From: Rhizophagus irregularis
Lineage: Eukaryota; Glomeromycota; Glomeromycetes; Glomerales; Glomeraceae
Direction of reading: 5' to 3'
DNA length: 64,000 bases
Assembly (NCBI RefSeq): GCF_026210795.1
Contig: NC_089436.1
Span: 2,790,001-2,854,000, forward strand
Shown: positions 46,064-57,323 of the stretch, one piece after another
Position numbering within the stretch: the stretch's first letter is position 1
Layout: each line of letters begins with the position of its first letter
Position numbers and translations under genes: made by a program
Notes under the pieces: model-generated
Seen by the model: the letters and a program-made list of their open reading frames with translations, nothing else
What the model was told of the DNA's origin: nothing
The model's database searches: none

Positions 46064-48391
46064 ATGTCTTTTAGTAACACTATAACAAAAGGTGATGAAA
46101 ATTTTTTAAAAGAATTTTTAAAAGATTTTTATCGTCAGGTTATAAAGATAAAATATTATCCTAAATTTGAAAATATTTTAACGGAATGGACGAAAGATTA
46201 TTTTAATAATAATGAAAAAAATCCTGAAATAATTTTAAAATTAATGGAAGAACATGAAGAAAGTGATAATTGGTTTTCAAGTTTAATAGGATTTTTTTAT
46301 AATCATAATATAGGTTATGTTGTTAAAGAAAAAAAATCTTTAAAATTATATTTATTATCAATTAATAATTATAAAAATAAAAAGTTAATTTCTAGTATGT
46401 ATCAATTACTTAATATTATTATTGCGAAATATTTAATATCAATTCATTATTATAAAGATATTATTTGTAATAAGAAGAATTTAATTGAAAAAGAATTGAA
46501 TGTAATGACATATAACCAGTTTGAAGTTTTTAATGGATTGGAAATAAATTTGTGTAAAGATGAGATAAATACTATGGAAAAATACTTTGAATTACTGGAT
46601 AATAATGGTTTTAATGAAAATCAAATAGATTATACTAAAAAGAAAGAATTGGAAGAACTAAATAATTTAGGTTACTGCTATCAATTTGGAATGGGAAAAA
46701 ATAAGGATAGTTTTAAAGCGTTTGAATATTATTTAAAATCGGCAGAAGGGGAAAATTCTGATGCATTAAATAATTTAGGTTATTGTTATCAAAATGGAAT
46801 TGGAATAACAAATGATGAAAATAAAGCATTTGAATTGTATTTTAAAGCTGCTAATAAGGGAAATTTACGTGCGCAATATAATTTAGGCGTTTGTTATCAA
46901 AATGGAATAGGAATTATTAAAGATGATAAGAAAGCTCTTGAATATTATATTAAATCTACTAAGGATGGATATTCAATTGCACAAAATAAACTAGGTAATT
47001 ATTATTTAAATGAAATTGAAACAGGAAAAGATTTAGAAAAGGCTATTTATTGGTTTATCGAAGCTGCAGAAAATGGAAATAAATTTGCTCAATATAATTT
47101 AGGTAATCTTTATAAAAATGGGGATTGTGTAAATAAAGATGAAAGAAAAGCATTTGAATATTATAAAAAATCAGCCAACCAAGAATATTTGGATGCTCAA
47201 TTTGAACTTGGATATTGTTATGATAATGGAATTGGAGTTGAAATTAATAAATTAAAAGCGCTAAAGTTTTATAAAATTGCTGCTGTAAAAGGACATGTTA
47301 TTGCACAAAATAATCTTGCAAGTTTATATGAAAGTGGAGATATTTTAGAAGTAAATTATGAAAAAGCCATTTACTGGTATACTAAAGCAGCAGAAAATGG
47401 GCATAAAATAGCACAATATGAATTATTTTGTTTCTATAAATTTGGTACATCAGTTGAACAAAATGAAGTTAAAGCATTTGAATACTGTAAAAATTCAGCT
47501 GAGCAAGGGTATTTAGAAGCTCAATTTGAACTTGGATATTGTTATGATAAAGGGATTGGGGTTGAAGTTGATGTGTCAAGAGCATATGAGCTATATAAAA
47601 TAGCAGCTAAAAAAGGGCATAAGATTGCACAAAATAATCTTGGTGTTTTATATTTTTTAGGTGAAGGGACGGAAAAAAATGTGGAAAAAAGTTTATATTG
47701 GTTTAATAAGGCAGCAGAAAATGGATGTAAATTTGCACAATATAATTTAGGTGAATGTTATGAGTTAGGAAATGGTGCGAATAAAGATGAAATTAAAGCA
47801 TTTGAATATTATAAGAAATCAACTGAAAACGGACATATGGAAGCAAAATTTCAACTCGGATATTGTTATGTAAATGGTATTGGAACAGAAATTAATATAG
47901 AAAAAGGATTTGAATTATATAATGAGGCAGCTGGTGGTGATTTCCAAGATAATTTTGATGAAATAGAATATGATTTAGATAAAATTAATTATTGGTATCA
48001 TAAAGCTGCAGAAAATGATAATAAATATGCATTATGTAAATTAGGGGAATTTCATGAACTAGGAAAGGGTATTGGTGAAAATAAAATTAGAGCATGTGAA
48101 TTTTATAAAAAATCAGCCGATCAGGGATTTGCTGACGCTCAATATAAAGTTGGATATTATTATGAGAAAGGAATTGGAATTGATGATATTAATAAAGAAA
48201 AGGCATTTGAATTATATAAGATGGCTGCAGAAGGAGGGAATATTTTTGCACAAAAAAGTCTTGCATATTTATATGAACATGGTGAAGGGACTAATAAAAA
48301 TATAGGAAATTCTATTTATTGGTACAACAAAGCTGTAGAAAATGGATATTTAGACGTTGTTATAGAGAATCTAGATACTATTTTCGAATAA
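46064..48391 (+). CDS. Kinase-less Sel1 repeat protein (tandem copy 2)
   Basis: Single exon, 775 residues from MSFSNT. The architecture matches the gene at 41301: helical N-terminus (FLKEFLKDFYRQVIKIKYYP, WFSSLIGFFY), a mostly Leu/Ile/Asn/Lys-rich segment to about residue 200, then about 15 Sel1-like repeats to the end. It has fewer repeats than its neighbour and lacks its Asp-rich insertions, but keeps the final repeat (YLYEHGEGT, SIYWYNKAVENG) that the neighbour lost. Similarity extends into the 3' flank (TTTTATAC, TTATTCTATTCTA), so the pair arose by tandem duplication. Probably a cytosolic scaffold. Partners are unknown. The frame upstream of 46064 is translated poly(A) leader and is not included. 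Confidence 0.9.
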   Translation: MSFSNTITKGDENFLKEFLKDFYRQVIKIKYYPKFENILTEWTKDYFNNNEKNPEIILKLMEEHEESDNWFSSLIGFFYNHNIGYVVKEKKSLKLYLLSINNYKNKKLISSMYQLLNIIIAKYLISIHYYKDIICNKKNLIEKELNVMTYNQFEVFNGLEINLCKDEINTMEKYFELLDNNGFNENQIDYTKKKELEELNNLGYCYQFGMGKNKDSFKAFEYYLKSAEGENSDALNNLGYCYQNGIGITNDENKAFELYFKAANKGNLRAQYNLGVCYQNGIGIIKDDKKALEYYIKSTKDGYSIAQNKLGNYYLNEIETGKDLEKAIYWFIEAAENGNKFAQYNLGNLYKNGDCVNKDERKAFEYYKKSANQEYLDAQFELGYCYDNGIGVEINKLKALKFYKIAAVKGHVIAQNNLASLYESGDILEVNYEKAIYWYTKAAENGHKIAQYELFCFYKFGTSVEQNEVKAFEYCKNSAEQGYLEAQFELGYCYDKGIGVEVDVSRAYELYKIAAKKGHKIAQNNLGVLYFLGEGTEKNVEKSLYWFNKAAENGCKFAQYNLGECYELGNGANKDEIKAFEYYKKSTENGHMEAKFQLGYCYVNGIGTEINIEKGFELYNEAAGGDFQDNFDEIEYDLDKINYWYHKAAENDNKYALCKLGEFHELGKGIGENKIRACEFYKKSADQGFADAQYKVGYYYEKGIGIDDINKEKAFELYKMAAEGGNIFAQKSLAYLYEHGEGTNKNIGNSIYWYNKAVENGYLDVVIENLDTIFE

Positions 48392-49380
48392 TAATTAATC
48401 TTTATTATTATTGATAAGTCGATAGATAGATAGTACATTTTATACATAATAGACATCGCTATTTATTCTATTCTACGTAAAGTCACATGCTTTACTGCGT
48501 TTAACGTATTTAAATGTTACAGGCATATCTTGGTTATGAAAGTAAGTCGTAATTTTGCCACAAGGAAGGCCTAACTTATATAAAAAGCATGTAAATTTAA
48601 AAACTTTTTCATATGTTAAAATAAATTTATTTTATTTTAATATATATATATATATATTAATACAGCTAAAAAGTTTTATATATAAAAAACCCAACCCAAT
48701 TATTTTAGCAACGAGGCAACGAAAATTCAAGTTTTCCCGTCGGATTTTGTGTAGCTTGTCATTCAATTCTTCATTTGTTAAAGAAATTAAAAATAAAGTT
48801 TTAAAATGATTTTTCCCAATTTTTTAATTTGCCTTCATTGAACGAAATTGTGTCACTACAGATTTGCATAATTATCACCAATCACCAATCAACTAATCTT
48901 TTAAATTATTTTCTAGAATGGGCGTACAAATTATTATCCCAAACGTTTTGTAATTATTTTTGGTATTACCTGCATTATTGATAATGTACACTAGTTGCTT
49001 TTTATTTTGTGTCACAAAATCACAAAATCATCGACAGATGGCAACCTCACATGACTCTGAATCCGATATCTTTTAAACCCTGACAATCTACTTTTTTATT
49101 ATTTAGTTTCTTCTCTTTGAAAAAAAAAGGTTTTTTTTCTTTTCCTTTTTTTTTTGTCTTGAAAGTACGGTAGAAATTCCTGTATCAAAAAAAAAAGAAA
49201 TATTTTTTTTTTGATTCAGTTCTCACTTTAAATAAATTTTTTTATATACTGTAAGTTATCCAAATAATTTTGATTAACACGCAAAAAAAAAATTTTTTTT
49301 ATCCTACTTTAATGTCTAAACTTTATTTTTAAATTATTTTCTCCTATTATTATTTCCATTAGTTTCTTTCTATTAGTATT
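48392..49380. other. AT-rich intergenic region
   Basis: No supported gene. Includes a (TA)n run near 48642-48658 and several long T and A tracts (49120-49300). The ORF 48555-48809 has no recognisable domain. Confidence 0.35.
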
Positions 49381-49389
49381 AAAGAAAAA

Positions 49390-49791
49390 ATGTCTGATAT
49401 AGATTCCGTTGCCACGATGAATCATAAATAACAACAAATAAGTGTAACCAATACAGAATACATTTCTTGCGACTTTTCAGGTGCAACATCTTACGCACCT
49501 AGCAATTATGAAGAATCATTTGTTACTCAGTCATTGTTCTCAATTATGAGAACAAAAATGGCCTCAGTTATAAGGACAAAAATGTCCTCAGTTATAAGGA
49601 CAAAAGTGTCCTCAAATTATAAGGACAAAAATGTCCTCAATTACATGAACAAAAATGTCCTCAAAGTTGCAAGGACAAAATATACACAAATTTACAAGGA
49701 CAACAATGTCCTCAAAATTATGAGGACAAAAATGTCCTCAAGTTACAAGGACAAAAATGCCCTCAAGTTACAAGAACAACAATGTCCTTAA
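49390..49791 (+). pseudogene. Possible small gene with an internal stop, running into the minisatellite
   Basis: An ATG at 49390 (MSDIDSVATMNHK) meets a TAA after 13 codons. The same frame then stays open through ISVTNTEYISCDFSGATSYA and SNYEESFVTQSLFSIM into the minisatellite until 49791. This could be a gene disabled by one nonsense change, or chance. No domain recognised. Confidence 0.25.
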
Positions 49792-49875
49792 TTACTAGGA
49801 TAAAATTGTCCTCAAGTTACAAGGACAGAAATGTCCATAAATTATGAGGACAAAAATGTCCGCGCTTATAAGGTC
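49536..49875. repeat. Minisatellite of about 14 units, about 24 bp, each self-complementary
   Basis: Units follow AAGGACAAAAATGTCCTC plus AGTTAT or AAGTTAC, 24-28 bp long. AGGACA and TGTCCT within each unit are inverted, so every unit can form a 6-bp stem with a five-base loop on either strand. Units vary by substitutions and 1-4-bp indels. Confidence 0.9.
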
Positions 49876-52688
49876 ACATGAACACTGCTTAATATTGGCC
49901 AATAAAAACCGTGGTTTTCATAGAGGATATAACCTATGCATTTGAGACGCGATGAATAAGGTTATATGATACTTATATCCTTTGCCGATCAGGCAAATGG
50001 GGTGCCAAATTGATGGTACCGACTTTTTTGTTTTTGTGTTAATTGCAGTGCGACTCTAAAGAAAAGAATTTAAATAGTTTTTTTTTACGTAGTTTATTAT
50101 AATATACGTAATATACGTTCAGATATGTATACATATATATAAAGAGACTTTTTTGAATAAAAGTATTTTACTGCTTTATTATAAAAAAATATGTTAAAAA
50201 ATATAAATATTTATACATCGATAAAAATAGTAATAACTAGATGTGGCTTTGTAAGGGTCATAATAACTATTTTTTCTTGAGTATGCTTATTTATTTTTAG
50301 AAACAAGAGAGTGAGAGAGGATTTATTTGATTTAGAACCAAAAAAAAAATGACACAAAAAAAAGTGATGAGTTTATCAATTATTTTTTTTTTTAATTTAA
50401 TATTTCAATATTTAGTCATTTTAATTAAAGCAACGTCTCAGCATCATACTGTAATTACTGTCTGTATATGATTTTTTTCATTTATGGCCCGATTTGGAAT
50501 AACATTAGCAGAATGGATTGTTTAATGAAATATGGTTTGTCACCTGATTCAATTATACTGTATATGGCTGACTTATCTGACTAATGTGAGAAAAAAAGAT
50601 TGTTAAAAACGTATTTATACTTTTTTTTCTTAAATCAGATCTTAGCCAAAACCTTTCATGCATATGTACATTTGATTGTCCTATTAGAAATTTTCGTTTA
50701 TTAATAAGAAAAACTAAACCTTTTCATTAGCAAAAATCCAATCAAAAATTTCATTAACCGGAACTGATTTAGCCACGAAAATTTTCATCGAAATTATTCT
50801 AACCATAAATAAATATAGAATAGATCACTCATAAAAAAAACTGATTTGTCACCATGTTACACATGATCTGCGCACATTGATTATCCACACCTTTCTTTTC
50901 TAAAAAAATTATTAACATGTCATATCGACAACAAAATAAGGTTTGTAAAGGATGTATTATTAGAGGAATCACCAAATTTAAATCATTGGAAAAGATTAAT
51001 GATGACATTAGAGCACAAAACATCGCCAAACCAACCTAGAACTTGGAGATATTTGAATCATAACACAATGTATTGGACATAATACATATTGTAGTATTTT
51101 TAACAATACTTGTAATGTATAAGAACAAAAGCTATTTAGTTAACAAGTCAATTATTATAGTGAAAGTAAGTAAAATGTAGTACCTTAATAGTTTGTTATA
51201 ATATATAATAATATTAAAGTACATAAAATAAGCTTTTTAATTTTTTGCCAATAAAGAAATAAATACATACAAATGGTTTCACGATCGAAGTATAATTACC
51301 AATACAAAAAAATTTCTAGTTAATAGCAAAAATTTCCAGGTTTAATTATATAACTTACTTATATTTTGTTCTATATATTTTTCATTCTAGAATAACGTAA
51401 ATTTATGACTATTCATAATTATGAAAATAATCCTCATTGATCAGACGCAGGTATGTCATGGTTTCATATTACACAAATCAAAAAACTATTTAAATAACTA
51501 TTCTAAACATCCGCAGTCCGATCTTAAAAAAGTTCTTTTCTTTTTCTTTTGGATGTTTTTTTTTAAATAAAATAAAAATGTTTAATCGTTTTAATTTTCA
51601 AAATAGTCATAAAATTATTTTGATTTCATATGTATCTCGTATATGGCTATTTTACGTAAGATAAAATAAAAAAAAATTTAAATCAATTGGCTGGATAATT
51701 TAATGGCTATACAATAATACGAATTACCTATAAAATTATTTGATGATCAGAAATGATCTAACAAAACGTAAATTTTATTTTATTGTTAAAAAAAACCTAT
51801 TATTTTTAAAATTAAACCATATAATTTACTTTATTCAGTTATTAATTGTTAATAGAAACTAGTACAGACCTGAGAATTTATTTCATTAAAATTTAAAAAA
51901 AAAGACTGCAATTTATATATTTATTTAGTTTATTTGTTTAAACAATACAATTAAAATTACTAAAGGGACAAAGTCCTACTGCATATGGCAGTAAAATTCT
52001 AATTACCGGTATCTATCAAAGTTTTTCCAACATTGCAAAACACTCATATTATCAACATATAAATCAACTTTATTATCATCAGCAGGAAGTATAATTACCA
52101 CCACTACAATTGTTACTAGTTCCAACTCGAACACGTTAAACGAATTTTCTATATTTGCTTTAAATTTATTTAACATATTTGTTCTTCACAATTGTTTACC
52201 ATTCCCCCTAGTGTTTTTAGTTTTCACCTAATTAATTTACTAATCACCATGTTTCAACCGTCAAATATCTAATTAGTGGATCATCTCACCCGATCCAACC
52301 TGAACTAAAAATTTGGGCCAGGTCATAATAGGTTTTTGACCTACTTTTGGGTTGAGTAACTTATAAAAATGTAACAAAGTAAAAATTACATTGTATTTTA
52401 TATTATGTTAATCTTATTATAACAAACTACATACAATTCATTGTATTTATTTTTCATATAATTTTATAAATACTTTATTTAATACTATTATAAAAATGTA
52501 AATAACTCCACAAGTATTAAGTATACTATTATAAAATTAATATTCTAATAGTTTTAAACCTACTGAACAACTTTTACTTAATTATAAAAAATATATTTCA
52601 ATAAAATATCATACTGTAGTAATGTTAAAGAAAATAAATAGTAAATAATAAAGAAATTTATATCCAAGATCCCTTTCCTTTCTTTAAT
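49876..52688. other. Gene-poor AT-rich region
   Basis: Only one short ORF is worth listing separately (50917-51039). Otherwise homopolymer-rich sequence, with a GACCTA/TAGGTC-type inverted motif near 52320-52350. 52400-52680 is the 3' flank of the minus-strand kinase. Confidence 0.35.
50917..51039 (+). CDS. Hypothetical 40-residue ORF
   Basis: MSYRQQNKVCKGCIIRGITK is followed by a Lys- and Asp-rich stretch to a TAG. It has a CxxC pair and a start in an AAC context. No homologue is recognised. It may be a relic of a longer gene or chance. Confidence 0.2.
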   Translation: MSYRQQNKVCKGCIIRGITKFKSLEKINDDIRAQNIAKPT

Positions 52689-54390
52689 TCAGTTACTTTT
52701 ATCTATAAGTGAAAAATAAATTATTAAATAATATTATTAATAAAATAAATTATGTAAAAAGTTAATGTATATAAGTACCTAGGTCTAGTTTAGTAAAATC
52801 TATTGCTTCTATTGATTCTATAATATATAAAAAAAAATAATTATATACATCAATAAAAATATTTAAGAAATGATTTTTGTAAAGTTAAATTAGGAAATTA
52901 ATTACCTGAATATTCTCCAAATAAATTATCATCATCCTTATTATCAATAGCATTTTTTGGTTCTGGAAGATTTTTAAAATCTAAAAGCCTACTCATGTAA
53001 ACTGCTTGAGGATTTGTAGTATATGAAAGAGTAGGTCCATTATATAATAATGAAGAGGAAGTTAACTTCTCATTAATTTTATATGCTTCTTCAATTTGCC
53101 TTTTGATTTCAGGTTCACCATAAACCCATGATTTACTCCATAAATTGCGTAATAAATTTTCTAATTCACTTGCTTTAGGTCGTTTTAAAGGATCAGCATC
53201 CCAACATTGTTTAATTATGTTTAAAATTAATTGAGGAATTTTATAATTTGATTTTGGCCTAAGTCCTTGACAAATGCTAATAGTTAAGAATTTATCATGA
53301 GCAATATCATGATAAGGAGGAAGCCCTGTACAGACTTCATATGCAATAATTCCAAATCCATATATATCACTTTCTTGAGTATATTCTTTTCCTCTTAAAA
53401 CTTCTGGTGCTACATAAGGTAATACCCCATATAGTTCTTTACATTCATTTTGGGATGGTTTTACATTTACTGGTCGACATAATCCTAAATCAGTAATTAA
53501 AGTAGTTGTGTCTTCTTTTAATATATTACCACAATGAAAATCACGATGAATTAACCCGCTTTCATGAATATATTTGAGGTTTCGTGAAAGATCTTGTAAA
53601 ATATTCAACTTTTCATCCCATTTTGTTGAATTAAAACTATTATTTAAATGTTGTCTTAAACTACCATTTATTACATATGCCATTACTATTATAAAATTTC
53701 TAGATTCTGGATCTTTAGTAATGCCAAAACAGTGTGCTATACGACTTGTCGTTGGAATCATAATATGGTTTTCAATCTAAAAAAGAATCCATAATAATAA
53801 TTATTAATAGACGGTTTAACATTTATAAATAGGACAATATCTTGAAATTACTATATTAATAAGTAACTAACTTCTCTTAAAAAATCGGATGTAATATCTT
53901 GAGAATTATGTAAACATTTTAAAACAACTGGAAAATCCTTATATTTCCTAAACCAATATTTACTTCTTATCCATTTATTATTCTCAAAATCCCATTTATC
54001 TATACGTCCATCTTTCCAAATTCCTTTATAAATAGTTCCAAATCCTCCTTTTGCCAAGTATTCAACATTTTCAAATCTATCATATTCAATCCATTCTAAA
54101 ACGTCTTCAAAATCTTTAGCTTTAAGTTGTACTTTTTGAATAAACTTGTCAACTTCATGATTTCCACTAGTCCAATTTTTAAAATTTTGTTGAAATTTAC
54201 ATTGACACCAATAATAAGAAGCTCTAGGTTGCTTACATTCTTTGCATAAACCATTATTTTTATAACATATTTTTAATTTTTCATTTAATATTACCTTATC
54301 AATTAACAAACTTTGTTCTTCAGTTAGTTTCTTATGGACAAAATCTTTTATTTGCTCAAACACATCATCATTGAGCATAAATTCTTCCAT
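52689..54390 (-). CDS. TKL-type protein kinase with Cys-rich N-terminus, no Sel1 repeats
   Basis: Four exons on the minus strand (53872-54390, 52906-53776, 52779-52817, 52689-52702) keep phase and give 480 residues. The N-terminal 105 residues carry a Cys cluster (Cys42, Cys49, Cys52, Cys62, Cys64: CKEC..WCQC), which may bind zinc, followed by WTSGNHEVDKFIQ. The kinase spans about 112-385: KGGFGTIYKG loop, Lys158 (VVLK), catalytic loop HRDFHCGN with Asp252 and Asn257, metal-binding DLG at 269-271 in place of DFG, YVAPEVL, DIYGFGIIAYE and CWDADPLKRP. All catalytic residues remain. The tail ends IEAIDFTKLDLDKSN through two very short exons. This is the common Rhizophagus-type TKL architecture. 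Substrate unknown. Confidence 0.92.
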
Positions 54391-55107
54391 AATGTATTAA
54401 TAAATGTGACTTCAATTTTATATCTAAATGGAGTAAAAAAAATTATTTTTTTTTTAAAAAAAAAAAAAAAAAAAAAGACGGCCTTTTAAAACGTGCACAG
54501 CAGCGATTGACAAAATCATTTTTTATTTATTCGTACCCCCACTTTTGTTATTCGTACCCCCTGCAATAAAATCGTCATGTGATTGGACATTTTATTGTTT
54601 ACTGCGCCATTTGGAAATAAAATAATTAAATAATCATAATTTCCGATGAAAAAATCAAAAACGTTTTTTTAACAAAAAAAAATGTTGGCTCGACGTTTTT
54701 CCATTAAAAAAAAAAATAAGAAACGTCGAACACGACATTTTTTCATTAAAAGAAATAAAAATTATTTTTTTAGTTAAAAAACGTCGAACCTGACGTTTTT
54801 TCATTAAAAGAAATGGGAAATAAACATTTTTTCATTAAAAAAAAAAATAAAAACTTTTTTTTTGAACTTTTTTCTTAATAATTTGAATATAAAAAGTTTC
54901 GGCATTTTTATATATAAAATTTCAAGAAAAAAGCCCAACCATTTTCTTAATAACTTTCGGGTTATCAAATTCATGACCTAGTATATTTGACATATCATAT
55001 TCATATGTTACGAAGCAACATAGATCGTCGTCACATGTTCTGGTCTTATCACATGACTTTATTCCCGGCATAACTATCAATATGATTAACGTGAAGCTTA
55101 TACCTAG
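54391..55107. other. 5' flank of the kinase plus ACGTC/GACGT repeats
   Basis: 54446-54476 is a T10/A21 strand-switch tract upstream of the kinase. 54655-54860 holds several degenerate copies of a unit with GTCGAAC, GACGTTTTTTCATTAAAA and an A-rich part, in both orientations. GTACCCCC occurs twice near 54535 and 54554. No gene. Confidence 0.5.
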
Positions 55108-55123
55108 GGGTTAGATAAATAAA

Positions 55124-56222
55124 AAATTGAGAGAAGAATTAAATAATGAAAAAAAGATGGAGAATCTTAAGATATTTACGATGAAATATATAGACGAAGT
55201 GATGTATTTTGATGATTTAAATCTTTATTGGAAAAAACATTTAATTCCTGGAGGCCTTAGAGCGTTGCGTAAAAGTGTTCTGAATTAATTTGAAAAAATG
55301 AAATGCTTAATAGTAGGAAGGTGGAAGATTTGTTTTTATATAATGAATTTGATTTGAATAGAACGCTGAAATTTATTACTAATCGAAATAACTGTACATC
55401 ATGAGATATTGAAAGTTAAGATGTATGGAGCGTTCATATGAAATTGGAAATTTTTTAAAGGATTTGCTGACATATGAGATCATTTATGGATCTGCGGAAA
55501 AAATGAGGTAACGATTAAAGAAGTTATAGAACGTTTGATTAGTGATTTTGAAGAACATTTATTGAATGAAGAAAAGCATGAGAAAGTTAAATTATTACAG
55601 AACATAAATTTTAGTTTTTAAAGATTTTATATGAAAAATCAGAAGTTCTGATCGGAAAAGAGAAATATTGGGAATTGATTAGAAGAGTTTATAATTGTAA
55701 ATTTAATACGATATCAAAAGACAAAGATGAGAAAGAAATGATGAATGAACTTTGGATGTTTTGTTTTGATGCTTTAAAAAAGGAATTTTGGATCAAAAGG
55801 TGTAATGAAGTTAACGAGATAGAACAGAGTTTAGGTATTAAAAAATCAGATAAAAGAGTTAGAAAACTTAAAGCTAAAGACATTGAGAGTGAAGATAAAA
55901 ATTTAGAAAATCAGAAAAAAAAATTAAAAATTGATGCAAAATATAAAAAGAGAGAAAATAATATTAAATTAGTAACAAAAAATAGAATAATTAGTAGGTT
56001 CACAGAGGGAAAAGATACGAAAAGTTGGAATTTAATGCCAAAGTTAGTTTAGTTTATATTTTAGATTAGATTAGATAGATTTTAGTATATAGGTATTGTT
56101 TGAATACTTTAGTTATAGAGGGTAAATTAATTTTTAATTTGCTTTCTAAGTGTTTTAATGTTTATGTAATCTTTTCTATAAATAAATTAATAAATTAATA
56201 AACGCGTTATTTTAAAAAAAAA
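55124..56222 (+). mobile_element. 5'-truncated non-LTR retrotransposon copy with 16-bp target duplication
   Basis: The segment is bounded by GGGTTAGATAAATAAA at 55108-55123 and 56223-56238, and its 3' end is an A-run. These are the hallmarks of target-primed reverse transcription. Inside are coding fragments separated by stops and frameshifts: NLKIFTMKYIDEVMYFDDL at the start and a 125-codon open piece at 55675-56052 (MMNELWMFCFDALKKEFWIK, RCNEVNEIEQSLGI, then a Lys-rich end). That piece resembles the C-terminal part of LINE-type polymerase ORFs of these fungi, from memory. AATAAATTAATAAA lies just before the tail. The reverse transcriptase domain itself is missing. Confidence 0.8.
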
Positions 56223-56238
56223 GGGTTAGATAAATAAA

Positions 56239-56943
56239 GTATGTATTGATGATTTATGATTTATCAAAAGAACATCTTAATAAAAATAATGTATTTGTGG
56301 AATTTATTATTATCAAAAAAAAATTTAATATTGAATAAATAATATTAAAAAGTTATCATTATTAATACCAAAAAAATTACATTGTATCCTATTGTTATTG
56401 ACGAAAAAAATATAATTTTTTTAAAAAATATTGACCATATCGGAAATCGGAATGAATACTTTGGATCATCCTGGATCACACTTTCAGGACTTTCAATCTA
56501 ATCATAAAAAGAGTACATAGCTATAATAAGTATTAGTAATCGATAAACAGGCTAATTAATTTTTTTTTTAATTTCAGTAATAAAATAGCAATGATTTGCA
56601 ATTTGGTATTAATGCTATAATTTACCGGGAACAGAAATATATATATAAGGTCAGGTAATGAAAAAATTTTTTTACTACGCATTTTTTCAGGGCCGGAATT
56701 ATGATAATGCCAGCAATTGCTATAATAAGAAATATAATTCTGACCGGAATTATCAAAATTATCTAAAAAAGGAAAGATTTTCATATTTTTTTTTTTTTAC
56801 TAGACCACACTCTAGACCACCCATTACACAATTTAAATTAAATTATTTATACAGGGCAATCTAAATGTTACAGAATTTTTTTATTAGATAGATTTCTCGT
56901 AAATGCAGCCTTATGCAGGAAAAAAAATAGCCCGCAAAAAAGG
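56239..56943. other. AT-rich spacer with GGCC-family motifs
   Basis: No gene. 56690-56760 has GGCCGGAATTAT, ATGCCAGCAATT and GACCGGAATTAT of the dispersed family. Small ORFs here are unsupported. Confidence 0.35.
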
Positions 56944-56959
56944 AAATTCAATTTGTAAA

Positions 56960-57323
56960 TCCCGATCGTTTTCGAGGATTTGGATTGGATTGGCATCACC
57001 GTACCTACTGCGTCGCTGTGTCCCGGCTAGGTTTATTCGGTAAAATGTTTTTCAGAAAGCAGGGGACGAGTTTTGTTCTTGGGATATATACGACTGGGAT
57101 CGGAATCTTCAGGGATTCGCTGCTAGGTTTTCGTCATGGAAGTATGTTGGGAATTTATAGTAAAATGTGATAGGATATTGAGATAAGAAATGCGTTAGTC
57201 GGTTCTTGTTTGTATTTTGTTTTAGATAGATAGTTAGATACTTTAATTACTTTATGATATTATATTGGGCATGTCGCGTTACGTGCGTGTCTCATACTAA
57301 TAAAGTTTAATATAAAAAGAAAA
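56960..57323 (+). mobile_element. Short 5'-truncated retroelement 3' end
   Basis: GC-richer than its surroundings, with a 61-codon open piece (56985-57170, VSRLGLFGKMFFRKQGTSF, GSMLGIYSKM) and an untranslated tail ending ACTAATAAAGTTTAATATAA plus A-rich sequence. It is flanked by AAATTCAATTTGTAAA (56944-56959) and AAATTCAAATTTGTAAA (57324-57340), a target duplication differing by one inserted A. Base composition and layout fit a dead-on-arrival LINE copy. Confidence 0.65.

Noticed and set aside
49536-49875. Regular repeats considered as a CRISPR array
   Set aside because: Units are contiguous without unique spacers, and the genes around have introns and eukaryotic families.
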